A stretch of DNA of 64,000 nt from contig CAZIVH010000001.1 in NCBI GenBank assembly GCA_964542965.1, positions 1 to 64,000 on the forward strand, written 5' to 3'. Numbering within the stretch: position 1 is the first letter of the stretch; each line of letters opens with the position of its first letter. The stretch comes from CAJBLF01 sp964542965 (GTDB lineage Bacteria; Patescibacteriota; Gracilibacteria; Absconditabacterales; Absconditicoccaceae). A program made the translations under genes and the position numbers. Below the pieces are notes generated by a model. That model had not been told where the DNA came from. It made no database searches and saw only the letters and a program-made list of their open reading frames with translations. Positions 1 to 9,944 of the stretch are shown piece after piece.

Positions 1-20
1 TATATTGTTTTTACCTTCTC

Positions 21-1145
21 ATGAGAGCTATGTCATTGCTTCAATTTGTCGTAATGCTTGCTGCGGTTATATTCATTCTTTTTGGTGTGGATCTCTACAA
101 ACGCAAGAAGATGAATATCCTGCATTTTATCGTCTTCATCATTGGTGGCGGTTTGATCGTGATTTTTGCGTTGAATCAACAGCTGCTTGACCAATTCTGA
201 AGGTTCTTCGGTGTGGCGAGAGGCGCTGATCTTTTGGTGTATGTTTCGCTTATCGTATTATTCTATTTCTATATCAATGCGCTCAATAGACAGACAAAAG
301 ATACCTTTCAACTGACTAGACTCATTTCGCAGATGGCTATCGACAAAGGATATAGTGAAAACAAAGAAAAGATCCTTCGTCGGAAAAATATATGAGAAAA
401 GGATGATTTCGTTTTCAATGTCAGAGTATACAATGAAGAGGCTTCGGTGGTTTCGTGAGTGGTTGATGATATTATTGCTGCAGGGTTCAGGAAAATAGTG
501 CTTATCAGTGATGGTTCTCCTATTGTATCTACCTTGTATGAAAAGCAGCATCAATATCCTGATACTATGATAATCGTTCTTTCACATACCATCAATAGAT
601 GAGGTGGGGCAGCTAATCAGACAGGATACAATTTCATCAAAAGATATGGAGATGAGCTGAAAGTTAAACGATTTGTCGGATTCGATTCTGATGGACAGAT
701 GGATGTCAAGGATATGGAAACATTCATTAAACATATTCATTACGATGAAAAATTAGGACTTGATCTGGAAAATAGAAGACCTGATCTGTATCTTTGATCA
801 AGATTTGTTGCAGGGGGAAAGAGTGAGAACATCCCACCTATGAGAAGATTCATCCTTCGTATAGCGAAATTGGTTACGAAGATTTTTTATGGTACCAAAG
901 TGTCTGATCCGCATTGCGGATATAGGGTTATTTCGCTTCCCGCATTGAGGAAATTCGTACTTACTGCGGATGGTATGCACTATGCCAATGAGGTGAACGA
1001 ACAGATCAAAAGAAATCATATGATATATACTGAGGTCCCTATACATATCAGCTATACAGAGTATAGTTTGAAGAAGTGACAGAAGAATTCGAATAGCTTG
1101 AAGCTTGCTGCTGAGATGATTTATAAAAAAATATTTTTTAGATAA
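21..1145 (+). CDS. DUF2304 / family 2 glycosyltransferase fusion
   Basis: A 374-residue protein in code 25, ending in TAA. The first ~100 residues hold two or three hydrophobic helices with the look of DUF2304. From about residue 130 it is a GT-A glycosyltransferase of the dolichyl-phosphate mannose synthase type: VYNEE near the start of the domain, a DSDG metal/nucleotide site near residue 222, and a late SDPHCGYRV segment. In-frame TGA codons fall at glycines such as NRGGGAANQ and LGSRF. It probably transfers a sugar from a nucleotide or polyprenyl donor at the membrane, for envelope glycans. Substrate unknown. Family assignment is firm, the fusion is read directly from one open frame. Confidence 0.85.
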
Positions 1146-1251
1146 AACCTTAGTTTAAAGCTCAAAGCATCATAAAGTAACTATAGGTTATGATAAAACA
1201 ATTCTTATATTATTCATTATTAATTTTTAATTGTTCATTAGTTTTAAAAAA

Positions 1252-2496
1252 ATGATTGATTTGAAGAAAGTCCGCGATGATATCGACGGATATAAAGCGA
1301 TTTGCCAGAAAAAAGGGAAACAGATCGATGTCGAAGCTGTGCTCGCAAAGGATGATCAGAGAAAAGAACTTCAGCAAAAGATCGATGCAATGAAATTCCA
1401 ACAGAAAGAATTGGCTGCCAAAAAGGATTATGAAGGCGCTAAGGCTTTGAAAATCGATATTCAGTGATTGGAAGAACAGTATGAAACGGTCGTCAAAGAG
1501 CTTAATATTGAACTCTTAAAGATGCCAAATACCGCCCTGCATCCTGATGTACCTGTCGGAAAGGATGATAGTGAAAATGTCGTCGTGAAGAGCTTCGGTG
1601 ATATCCCAAATTTTGGTTTTGAACCAAAAGATCATATGACGCTAATGAAACAGCACGATATGGTTGATGTCGAAAGGGGAGTCAAATTAGCTTGAGCTCG
1701 TAGCTATTTCTTGAAATGAGATGGTATGCTTCTTGAACAGGCCGTATTGCAATATACGCTCAAAAAACTCGTAGCAAAATGATTCACGCCTATGAATGTA
1801 CCGAATATTGTCAATCCAGAATGTCTTATCGGGACTGGATATTTCCCTGGAGGAGAGGAGGATGCCTATCGGATGGAGAGGGATAATCAACGATTGATAG
1901 GAACGTCAGAGATTCCTGTCACTGCATACCATATGGATGAAGTCTTGGAAGAAAAAGAGTTGCCGAAAAAATATTGTTGATATTCCGCATGTTTCAGAAG
2001 AGAGGCAGGAACGTATGGAAAAGATACTGCAGGCTTGTATAGAGTCCATCAATTCAATAAGGTCGAACAAGTCGTTATCTTGCCGGAAGATGAAAAGATG
2101 TCCAATGAGTATCATCAGCAAATCCTTCAAAATTCTATGGATATCCTGGATGATCTTAAGGTGCCATATCGTTTGTTACAACTGTGTTCTGGTGATTTGG
2201 CTATCGGTAAATACAATTCTCATGATTTGGAATGCTGGATGCCATCACGTAACGCATACGGTGAGACGCATTCAGTGACTTCATTTCTGGATTTTCAGGC
2301 ACGCAGATTGAATCTCAGATATCGTGATGCAGAAGGGAAAATTCATTATTGCTACACAATGAATAATACCGCTATTGCAACGCCAAGAGTGTTGATTGCA
2401 CTTATAGAAAATAATCAACAAGCTGATGGAAGTATTAAAATTCCTGAAGTGTTGGTGCCATATATGGGAAAGGAATATATTTGAATTAATAATTAA
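1252..2496 (+). CDS. serS: Seryl-tRNA synthetase
   Basis: Charges tRNA-Ser with serine (class II synthetase, cytoplasm). The 414-residue product has the N-terminal coiled-coil arm (residues ~1-110, rich in K/E/Q) and the catalytic core with motif 2, ACFRREAGTYGKDTAGLYRV, near residue 250. Six TGA codons interrupt it in the standard code, including the conserved Gly two residues before SACFR. Length matches the family (~420 aa). The ATG at 1252 is preferred over the upstream TTG at 1231 because it opens the usual arm sequence; no clear Shine-Dalgarno is present, only an A-rich leader. The gene ends with one last TGA followed by two Asn codons and TAA. Confidence 0.95.
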
Positions 2497-2500
2497 TAAT

Positions 2501-2528
2501 TACGAATTACGAATTACGAATTACGAAT
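2501..2528. repeat. Tandem heptamer repeat (4 copies of TACGAAT)
   Basis: Four perfect copies of the 7-mer TACGAAT lie head to tail just after serS, preceded by a less regular AATTAAT stretch. This is one member of a window-wide family of 7-8 bp tandem repeats in spacers (see findings). Confidence 0.85.
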
Positions 2529-2553
2529 ATTCTCTTTATTATATCTTTTTGTT

Positions 2554-2967
2554 ATGAAGGCAGAAAAATCTTGTTGAGGTGTTGTCTTTCGTACCACTAA
2601 ATGAACAATAGAATATCTTCTTGTCCAACAGAAACAGGGTGACCATCGGTTCTTTCCGAAATGACATGTAGAGGGATGAGAGTCTGAAAAAGAGACAGCG
2701 CTCAGAGAAATCAAGGAAGAAGTATGATTGGATGTTCGTATCATTGAAGGATTTAAGGATAGTATTTCATATATAGATTATACCAAACTTGTTGATAAGA
2801 CTGTCGTATTCTTTCTTTGTGAAGCTATGAGTGATGACATTTCTCTTCAAGACGAATTACAAGATGTAGTTCGGTTTCCTTATGAAAACGCTTTGAAGAG
2901 ATTGACTCATAAAAATTCAAGAAAGATATTGGATAAAGCAAACGATTTTCTTTTATCTTTGCAATAA
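2554..2967 (+). CDS. Nudix hydrolase (diadenosine tetraphosphatase-like)
   Basis: A 137-residue Nudix protein that should hydrolyse nucleoside diphosphates linked to another moiety. The Nudix box Gx5Ex7REUxEExGU is complete from residue ~37 (GHVEGGESEKETALREIKEE followed by VGL). Three of its glycines are TGA codons (2662, 2677, 2725), which is among the clearest evidence for recoding in this window. The N-terminal GVVF and LLVQQ segments and the small size resemble Ap4A-type bis(5'-nucleosyl)-tetraphosphatases, but substrate cannot be fixed from sequence. It faces a convergent gene. Confidence 0.9.
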
Positions 2968-3030
2968 AAAAGCCTCTGGTGACTCCAGAAGCTTATAGTC
3001 ATCGAACGTCATGTTCAATGGCTTTTTTAA
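2966..3030. terminator. Bidirectional terminator between convergent genes
   Basis: An outer pairing of AAAAAAGCC (2966-2974) with GGCTTTTTT (3020-3028) encloses a small inner hairpin TCTGG/CCAGA. It lies between the Nudix gene (+) and the HEAT-like gene (-). The long loop makes it weaker than the other terminators here. Confidence 0.45.
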
Positions 3031-3044
3031 ATGATTGTTGATAC

Positions 3045-4301
3045 TTATCAATCAGTATCTATTATCCTTCTTATCAATGATTTTATTATATTTGGTTTAA
3101 ATCTCTCGTTTCAGGCATTTAGTATGTGTTTCACATTTTTTCTAATCGATCTATGCTTTGAGGAGTATCGTAATTTTTCTATATATTCTTTGTTCTTGAT
3201 CTGATTCAATGCTAAAAGACAAAAAGACTCATCATAGTCATTTTTAGCTATAGAATATAACGCTTCCTCGTCGATTATTCTTTTTAGAGCTTCTTTTCTG
3301 TTTTCTAGATTTGACCTTATACTTCCTTCTGCTATTCTTTCTAACTTAGAATATATTGTATGTCTATTTTCTTGATATTCTGATGAAGAAGGTATTTTTA
3401 TCTTTTTTATTGCTTCTAATTGTACTTGTAGATTCTCATCTTTCCCTGCGATAAAACCGAATGTCTGTTGAAAATCATCTTTATTGAGTCTTTTTAATGC
3501 TTCTAATCTCATTGTTGCATCTGGATCGTGTCTTGCTATATAATCACAATCATATCCTAATTTTCCTCTTTCGGGTATGTCTTTAATATCTTTGAAAATC
3601 TCATATCTTATGATAGGATTGTACTCATTGAATGAAAAAACTATTGTCGTGTATTCAGATCCTTTCCGTTTCTCCAAAGCCTTTAGTTTTTTTATCGCTT
3701 CTAGTTGGACTTCTGGATATTCTTTTTCTTGATAAATCATTAACGACAGTTCGTATTCACATTGCGTTTCTTTTATCTTATTTATTTTCCCTTGTATTAT
3801 CTCTCTTCTTTTTCTTTCTTCTTCCTCACGTTTTTCTTGCATTTCTCTATTGTAGTATATTGCATTTCTGTTTTCATATTCATTGCATCAGTATTCTTTG
3901 TTTTTGCTAAAATGATTCTCTCATTGTCTATTACTATTGTCTGCTTCATTGTATTGATGGTTATGCGTTGTGTTGTTTTCTTTCATATGGTTTATTATTC
4001 CATTATGGCAGCTTTCGTTTGTTGTTTTCCCATCTCTAAATGTTATGTTCTCTGGTCATAAAAGAGCATTGGCATTGTGTATAGTAGTGCTTGATCCACC
4101 ATCTTTATATTCCGTTTTGATTATTTGTGTTCATCGCACAGTATCTCTTGTAAGTGCTTTGGCTATTTCTTCATTGTTTTTCGTATACGTAATCTCTTTA
4201 TTTCCTCGTATATTCTCTTTTACTATTGCTGTTGTTCCATCGGAGTATGTTATTTTTTTGTCTCAGCCTCGGGTTGTCTCTTCACATACTATTTCACTCA
4301 T
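3045..4301 (-). CDS. HEAT-repeat-like hypothetical protein
   Basis: A 418-residue protein in code 25; standard-code reading would leave only the middle 243 residues. Residues ~1-60 contain two short related units ending in YSDGTT and YKDGGSSTT, followed by an Asn-rich linker. The C-terminal ~240 residues are charged helices with a repeated pattern of the type VQLEAIKKLK / MRLEALKRLN / NRKEALKRI, typical of HEAT/ARM solenoids and usually a protein-binding scaffold. No signal peptide. The last TGA is followed by 21 more residues before TAA at 3045. I recognise no specific family. Confidence 0.6.
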
Positions 4302-4451
4302 GCAATTTTTATAAGGAAATAAATTTATATTAGTTATACATATATAAACTATAATGTCAAATATCAAAGTGGATAATATACTCTAATCTGGAGTTTGGAA
4401 ATATGGATAGGATTTGTCCTATTTTAGCAGAGTTGTAGATCTGTAATATAA

Positions 4452-4484
4452 CAAAAAAAGCTCCTTAGTTATAGGAGTTTTTTC
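4452..4484 (-). terminator. Rho-independent terminator after tRNA-Cys
   Basis: Stem AGCTCC / GGAGTT flanked by an A-run and a T-run (AAAAAAAGCTCC...GGAGTTTTTT). On the minus strand it follows tRNA-Cys and has a T-run of seven. Confidence 0.7.
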
Positions 4485-4528
4485 GATGACAGAACTGGAG
4501 GGTATTCGCTCGGTTATTATCTAGAGTC

Positions 4529-4605
4529 TGGAGGCACCGATGGGATTCGAACCCATGAACCGAGGTTTTGCAGACCTGTCTATTAGACCACTCTAGCACG
4601 GTGCC
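4529..4605 (-). tRNA. tRNA-Cys (GCA)
   Basis: Read on the minus strand: acceptor GGCACCG pairs with CGGTGCC, U73 discriminator, CCA encoded (4529-4531), T-loop GGTTCGAATCC, anticodon loop CTGCAAA giving anticodon GCA. U73 and GCA are the Cys identity elements. One mismatch sits at the base of the anticodon stem. Confidence 0.93.
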
Positions 4606-4661
4606 ATCTTGGTCGTGTTGCATATATACGAATTCAGTCTAGCTTTTCAAACAAAAATGCA

Positions 4662-5117
4662 TTACAGATGTTTCATCTCTCTGTCCATCTGTTTTTTGAT
4701 ATCTTTTTCTTTGAGGATTTGTTTTTTCTCTATCTTTCTCATTAATTTCGCCACTCCGATTTTTAATTTTATCAATCAATTTTTTTTGATGAAGATCTCT
4801 AGAGGAATGATAGTGGTTCATGGTTTATCCAACGCAGCCGATATCTTTGCTAGTTCTTTCTTGGTGATCAATAATTTCCTTTTCCCTTTGGGTTGATATC
4901 ATGGTACAAGCGCATGTGAGGTTTTTTCATACAATGGAACATCCATATTTAGTATCCGCAACTCTTTATCTTCTAATCTTATGAATGCGTCTTTGATGTT
5001 TACATGGCTTCCTTTGATCGATTTCACTTCATGTCATTTCAAAATAATGCCGACTTCGTATTCCTTGTCGACTTGGTAATCGTGATAAGTGTGTCTATTT
5101 TTCGTGATAAGTTTCAT
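4662..5117 (-). CDS. smpB: SsrA-binding protein SmpB
   Basis: Binds tmRNA and delivers it to stalled ribosomes (trans-translation). The 151-residue product has the canonical order: N-terminal NRHTYHDYQV, EVGIILKGHEVKSIKGSHVN with a TGA-coded Gly, the KKELAKI segment and a Lys/Arg-rich C-terminal tail. Length fits the family (~150 aa). Three TGA codons split it in the standard code, so it is easily missed. The stop lies 57 bases from tRNA-Cys on the same strand, suggesting co-transcription. The tmRNA itself was not found in the window. Confidence 0.93.
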
Positions 5118-5193
5118 ATATCAATATTGGTAAAAGGTTCAAGGTAAACGGTGAAAGGTCTTGTTCCTTTATGCTTTCACCTTGTCCCTGAGA

Positions 5194-6318
5194 TTATTTA
5201 GGTTCTACTCGGTTTATTTTTGTATTGCCTGCTCCGAGATTTATGTAGAGATTGAGCGTACTTTTTGCATCTTTTATATTCTGTGATTGAAAATAATGTC
5301 CAGATAGCGTATAGAATCCTGGTGTATTAAGCTTCCCTACAAGATGTTTGTAATACATTATTACTCCTACATCTTTTGGGATGTCTATATCTACGTTTGC
5401 TGCAGTTCCTTGAATTTCTATCTTGTTTCCTGAAAGCACATTCCCTACTCTGATAGTGATGTCGTTGATTCCTGCATGGAATTTCAACATCTTTCGTTGA
5501 AATGTGGCTAAATCGATGGTATGCAATCAGAGGAAATTTTTTATGTAAAGGAGATCAAATCTTGAATTTTTCGGTACGGTCATGTCTATGTTGCTGACAT
5601 AATTTTGAAGTACGTTCCGATTTCTGTCTTCGTTGAGTTTGAGATAGCTTATGGTTGTATTTGCTCATGATGTCACTATTAGATTTCTATCTGAATTCCG
5701 CGTTCAACGGATGATTCCTTCTTTGCCGCTTCCTTCGATATATGAATTCCCTACTAATGTCTGGAGATATATATTCCTTTTGACGGTCTCTTCTGATTTT
5801 GGCAATGTATATTTCATGTCCACTCATTCTTTCCACTTGGTTGACGGATTGAGTGAAGTGTAGATTCCTATGGTAAATATTCATCCGAAAACGCTGAGGA
5901 ATAATATGAGTCCGAATATTTTCCCGAATATCCCTTTGTAGCTTCGAATGATGATTGAACTGAGTATGATGATAAGCGGATATATCTGATGGAGCTTGTA
6001 GCTGTTGATAGAAAGCTCTATCATCCCTGTTGATTCTCCTAACATCAAAAACCCTATTGCGAGCAAAGCGATGATAGTCAATGTCCTGAAGAATCCATGG
6101 ATCCTTTGCTTTTTGTAGACTATCTTTTCGACAATCTGCACTACGGGCGGTTGTTGCACAAAAAATTCTGGAACCGGCGGTACGGGTTCTTGCGGTTGTG
6201 GTGGTGGAGGAGTATAGACAGGCACTTGTTCTTTTACTTCTGGAGTTGTTTCCGCTGGTTGTGTTTCATCCAGGTTTTTGCCTAACTCTTTCTCTACGAA
6301 ATTTTTCGCTTCGACCAT
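5194..6318 (-). CDS. Membrane protein with LiaF-like C-terminal domain
   Basis: A 374-residue protein. Residues ~1-70 are cytoplasmic and Pro/Glu-rich with repeated PPPPQPQEPVPPVPE-type sequence; then about three to four hydrophobic helices (residues ~85-165), then an extracytoplasmic beta-rich region ending in LNLYINLGAGNTKINR. That last motif matches the 'toastrack' domain (LiaF / cell-wall-active antibiotic response family, DUF2154-like). LiaF proteins modulate envelope stress signalling; no LiaRS-type kinase is adjacent here. It lies upstream of smpB on the same strand, with a short GGTGAAAG/CTTTCACC inverted repeat (5150-5182) between them. Confidence 0.65.
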
Positions 6319-6342
6319 AACTTTAAAACTGAAATGCTAAAA

Positions 6343-6468
6343 ATTGAAAGATTGAAACATTGAAAGATTGAAATATTGAAACATTGAAACATTGAAAGAT
6401 TATTTTTCCATTTTCCATATCTCCATTTTCCATTTTCCCATATTTCCATACTCCATTTTTCAATATTT
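6343..6468. repeat. Octamer tandem repeat ATTGAAAN plus TTTCCAT tract
   Basis: Seven consecutive 8-mers ATTGAAA(G/C/T) occupy 6343-6398. They are followed by a degenerate tract of TTTCCAT / CTCCAT units to 6468. The tract lies between the LiaF-like gene start and the glyS stop. Confidence 0.85.
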
Positions 6469-7884
6469 TTAAAGTTTGATGTCTTCCCGTTTCACTCTTT
6501 CTTGTTTCATGCTATCTCTTTCTCTTATTGTCACTGTGCCATCTTCGATACTCTGGTGATCTACGGTGATGCAGTATGGGGTTCCGATTTCGTCTTGTCT
6601 ACGGTATCTTTTTCCGATTGCTCATCCGTCATCATATTCACATTTATATTCCTTGCTTAAGTGCTTGAAAATCTTTTCCGCTAGTTCGACTTGCTTTTCG
6701 TCTTTTTTTACCAACGGCAAGACGGCAAATTTAATCGGTGCCAATTGTTTCGGAAATCTTGTCACTACACGGGTTTCACCATCTTCCAATGTTTCTTCGT
6801 CGTAGAACTCCAGCATAGTCACCATTACGGTCCTACCTAATCCAAAGGATGCTTCTATACATCGAGGGATATATCTTTCCCCGGTGAAAGGATCAGAGTA
6901 TTGCATATCTTTTCCGCTCACTTCCTGATGCTGCCTAAGATCAAAATCTGTCCTGTTGTGTATTCCTTGAATCTCTCCGAACCCTCGCGGGTATTGGTAT
7001 TCTATATCTGTAGCTGCTGCAGCGTAATGTGCTAATTTTTCGTGGTCTTTGAATCTGAGATGATCTGGATGTATCCCTATGATGGTAGTCCGGTACTTCA
7101 TAGCATCTGCTTTTCGTTGGTTGTATATTTGCATCGCTTTGTCAGCGTCGTTTTCTACAAAATATTCTATTTCCATCTGTTCGAACTCTCTTGTTCTGTA
7201 GAGGAATTGCCCTGGGGTGATTTCGTTCCTGAATGCTTTCCCTATCTGCGCTAATCCAAATGGGATCCTTGCTCTTGTGGTATCTAATATCGCTTTGAAA
7301 TCTGTGAAGAGCGATTGGCACGTTTCAGGTCTCATATAGACTTTTGAGCTCTCGTTGGCTACTGGCCCGAGATGCGTATCTAACATAAGATTGAAATTTC
7401 TGCATTCTGTTCGATCTGCCTCTTTCTTGCTTTCAGGATTTTTTGGGATATGTTTTACGATAAATTCTCTCATTCCTTCGTTGCCTCGGGATTCTGGAGA
7501 GAGATTCTTTACTCATAGCTTTTTAGCTAGATCTTCGTCATTGAGTCCTTCTCTATTTTTTTCGAAATAATCTTCGATGAGTTTATCTGCACGGAATCTT
7601 TGTCAGGTTTTTTTGTCATCTATCAATGCATCAGAAAAAGAAGCTAAGTGTCCACTTGCTTTTCGGGTTGTCGGATGTGCAATGATTGCAGTATCCATAA
7701 GAATGATGTCACTTCTTTCTTGGGTGAAATGTTTGCTTCGAAGGTCTGCTATATTTTTCTTGAGTAGAGATCCATATGGGCCAAAATCTCGTGCGTTTGC
7801 CAATCATCCGTAGATCTCTGAATTTGGATAAACGAATCCTTTTCTTTTTGCTCGTGCTACAATGGTTTCTAAGCTAAATCACAT
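6469..7884 (-). CDS. glyS: Glycyl-tRNA synthetase (single-chain alpha2 type)
   Basis: Charges tRNA-Gly; in a code-25 organism it must also serve the UGA-reading tRNA-Gly(UCA). The 471-residue product is the dimeric single-polypeptide type (as in Mycobacterium and eukaryotes), not the bacterial alpha2-beta2 enzyme. Visible: IYGGLANARDFGPYGSLLK at residue ~25, MRPETCQSLF, RNEITPGQFLYRTREFEQME (motif 2 region), CIEASFGLGRTV (motif 3), and a C-terminal anticodon-binding domain (APIKFAVLPL...). TGA codons encode several of its own glycines, for example DDGGAIGKRYR. Start ATG at 7884 gives MGFSLETIVARAKRKGF, normal for the family. Confidence 0.95.
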
Positions 7885-7987
7885 GCTAAAAAAATTAATA
7901 TACTAAAAAAGTAAAGTGCATTGAGAATGTATAAAAAAAAGAGTAAGGTTTGCAATCAAAAAAGGAGGTAAAAAAGTGCTCCAAAAT

Positions 7988-8015
7988 TTGCATTATTTTG
8001 TATTCTGGCTATAAT
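7988..8015 (+). promoter_or_regulatory. Sigma-70-like promoter
   Basis: TTGCAT, 16-base spacer, perfect TATAAT (8010-8015). It would start transcription at about 8022, upstream of the short ORF at 8041 and the terminator at 8593. Confidence 0.45.
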
Positions 8016-8040
8016 TTTGGTACGGAAGAAGGTCTTGCAT

Positions 8041-8172
8041 ATGATTATAATGCGATACACTACCAGCATACTTGCTGTATTCCAGTGTTTCTCTCTATAT
8101 TTTGGTGCTATGAGCGCTACCAAAAACAAAAACAAAACTGCCTATTATTTACCACCTTACTGTAGCATATAA
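8041..8172 (+). CDS. Possible 43-aa hydrophobic peptide
   Basis: ATG to TAA, 43 residues, one hydrophobic stretch (TTSILAVFQCFSLYFGAM) then a Lys/Asn-rich tail. It sits ~20 bases after the predicted start of the 7988-8015 promoter, with a weak GAAGGT box. The same frame stays open for another 72 codons after the TAA, so the pair could be one broken membrane gene. No family recognised. Confidence 0.2.
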   Translation: MIIMRYTTSILAVFQCFSLYFGAMSATKNKNKTAYYLPPYCSI

Positions 8173-8592
8173 GCTCATATCTTCCTTTTTATAGTTTTCA
8201 CTGGTGCATATAGTACAGTCAAAAACTGGTGTATACCGTTTGCGTGTACTTTTGCTTGTATCGTATTTGTTGTATCCGAATTATATCGGTATTTTGCAAC
8301 ATTTCATATCATTGTTCCTTCTTCCTATCTTAATATCCACCTATTTTCTATAATATATGTTCGTTATTTTGGCTGATATATACTATAGGAAGGAGGTCAT
8401 GAATACTTTGGTAACTCTCGTTAGTTATCATTGCCAATCTACTTGTTCCTGTATGTCTTGCACTTCAACGTTATTATGATACTCTAGCATTGTCATACTA
8501 ATTATAGTGCTTGCTCTATGGGATGAGTTCAGAGTTTGTCTCTGTATGCTGCTAGCTGCAATGATTTGTTCTTTGACTTTCTTCCTTACCTT

Positions 8593-8619
8593 AAAAATCG
8601 CATTCAAGCGATTTTTTTT
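8593..8619 (+). terminator. Rho-independent terminator
   Basis: AAAATCGC-attcaa-GCGATTTTTTTT: 8-bp stem, 6-base loop, run of eight T. It ends whatever is transcribed from the 7.9-8.6 kb spacer. Confidence 0.7.
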
Positions 8620-8687
8620 GATTCTTGACTTGATAGCTCAAAAGACTATTATCCGTATGATGATTTATGTTTTGTGCTATTCAAAAA

Positions 8688-9086
8688 ATGTCTGATTGTA
8701 TCTTTTGTAAAATAGTCGCATGAGAGATTCCAAGTGTAAAAATATGGGAGGATGGTCAATTTGTCGCATTGTTGGATGCGTTCCCTGCATGTAAGGGACA
8801 AGCGTTGATTTTGCCTAAACAGCATTATGATTCTGATATATTTGTAATGGATGATGCTATTTATGCTGATTTGATGCTCGCTAGCAAAAAGGTCGTCGAA
8901 CTTATGAAACAATGACTGTGAGTCGAAAGAGTAGGGATGGTTGTTGAGTGATTGCAAGTGCCTCATGCACATGTAAAATTCTATCCTTTTCGAGAAGGCA
9001 AATCTTTTGCGTGATGACTTACCTGACATACTATGGCTGATATGCATGAGCTTCAAAAACTCGCTGATTCTTTGAAATCTTCGTAG
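8688..9086 (+). CDS. HIT-family nucleotide hydrolase/transferase
   Basis: A 132-residue histidine-triad protein with the usual N-terminus (SDCIFCKIVAGEIPSVKIWE), the LDAFPACKGQALILPKQHY strand-turn and the active-site segment VPHAHVKFYP near residue 100. HIT proteins act on the alpha-phosphate of nucleotides. The triad normally reads H-x-H-x-H; here the third His is Lys while the central (nucleophilic) His remains. At least seven glycines are TGA, including FAGGLTGH. It overlaps the end of an ORF I do not trust and is followed after 24 bases by a membrane protein, probably in one transcript ended at 9523-9547. Confidence 0.9.
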
Positions 9087-9110
9087 TTTTATTCTTTTAC
9101 CATATTTTTC

Positions 9111-9503
9111 ATGCTTTCTTTTCCGGAATTGCTTTTGCTGTGGACAGCGTTCTTTATCCTGGCGTTTTGATTGCCGATGCTTTTTGCTCCCAAGGCCTTT
9201 AAGACTATTATGGAAAAGACCTTGAAAAATCTCGATATTGTAAGGATTCGAGCATTCATTACTATGATTATCTGATTCCTTTTTTTGAGCGTTTATCAAA
9301 AATTCGATCAAGGTTGGGCGATGACCTTCTCTATTTTTGGTTACATCTCTTTATTGAAATGATTGGTATTGCTCCGATTTCCTACACGAGGACAGACTAA
9401 GTATAAGATGTTCTTTTCATCTGCAGCAGGATTGCTTCTCTGGGGAGTGGTTGTGGTCCTTTTTGCTGCATTTCTTGCTTGGATAGCATTGGCTAAGCTG
9501 TAA
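9111..9503 (+). CDS. Four-helix membrane protein, unknown
   Basis: A 130-residue protein with about four transmembrane helices (residues ~5-25, 48-66, 74-88, 106-127) joined by short basic loops (FAPKAFKTIMEKTLKN; RFPTRGQTKYK). It lies 24 bases after the HIT gene and ends just before a strong terminator, so the two form a short operon. No family recognised. Confidence 0.7.
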
Positions 9504-9522
9504 TATATCTATATTATGTACT

Positions 9523-9547
9523 AAAAGACAGCTTTTGCTGTCTTTTT
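9523..9547 (+). terminator. Rho-independent terminator
   Basis: AAAAGACAGC-tttt-GCTGTCTTTTT: perfect stem with a TTTT loop and a T-rich tail, 20 bases after the membrane-protein stop. Confidence 0.8.
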
Positions 9548-9569
9548 CTTTTATTGTAAAATTATAGTA

Positions 9570-9597
9570 TTGACTTTATCTTTTAAATTATTAGCAT
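9570..9597 (+). promoter_or_regulatory. Promoter upstream of AbrB-type gene
   Basis: TTGACT (9570-9575), 16-base spacer, TAGCAT (9592-9597), 40 bases before the ATG at 9637 and directly after a terminator. A plausible promoter for the regulator and the efflux genes behind it. Confidence 0.4.
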
Positions 9598-9636
9598 TGT
9601 AAAACTTTTCCAACTTTTATTACTTACTAGAGAATT

Positions 9637-9855
9637 ATGCGTTCTTGTGATCTGACCGTAAAAATGCACGGTAAAGCTACTGTATGACCTAAATCGCAAA
9701 TAGTCATCCCTAAAGATGTTAGGGAGCTTCTGAATATCAAGCCGGGTGATGATCTGATGATTATTTCTAAGTGAGATATGGCGATCGGGATGATCAAGTC
9801 GGACGATGTTCCGAAATTTCTCCAATATATTCATGCGGAATTGAATGAAAAATAG
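9637..9855 (+). CDS. AbrB/MazE/SpoVT-type DNA-binding protein
   Basis: A 72-residue swapped-hairpin protein. Residues ~8-50 carry the family pattern: KATVGPKSQIVIPKDVRELL then NIKPGDDLMIISKGD. TGA encodes the Gly in VGPKSQ and in SKGD. Such proteins are transition-state regulators or antitoxins; no toxin gene follows. Ninety bases downstream an RND efflux pair begins, with a perfect 14-bp palindrome between them, so a role as regulator of the pump is a reasonable inference. Confidence 0.88.
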
Positions 9856-9862
9856 TAATATA

Positions 9863-9876
9863 TTCGCTTAAGCGAA
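9863..9876. promoter_or_regulatory. Perfect 14-bp palindrome, operator candidate
   Basis: TTCGCTTAAGCGAA lies 7 bases after the AbrB-type gene and ~70 bases before the efflux adaptor. It has no T-run and so is not a terminator. A dimeric regulator could bind it. Confidence 0.4.
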
Positions 9877-9944
9877 CGTAATTTGTAATAAGCTCATTTC
9901 ATTCGTGTAAGTATTTCCTGACTTTATTTCACTGATTACTAGTT

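Larger units (their letters stand above)
7885..8687 (+). other. 803-base spacer of doubtful coding content
   Basis: No recognisable gene. It holds a good promoter-like pair (7988-8015), two strong Shine-Dalgarno-like boxes (AAGGAGGT near 7961 and AAGGAGGT near 8390), short T-rich hydrophobic ORFs in consecutive frames (8041-8172, its continuation past TAA to 8388, and another from 8400), and a terminator at 8593-8619. With only two stop codons, chance ORFs are longer in this genome. It may be a decayed membrane-protein operon or a non-coding transcript. Confidence 0.4.

Noticed and set aside
8649..9311. 220-residue minus-strand ORF
   Set aside because: Antisense to the HIT and membrane-protein genes, both with good code-25 frames on the plus strand.
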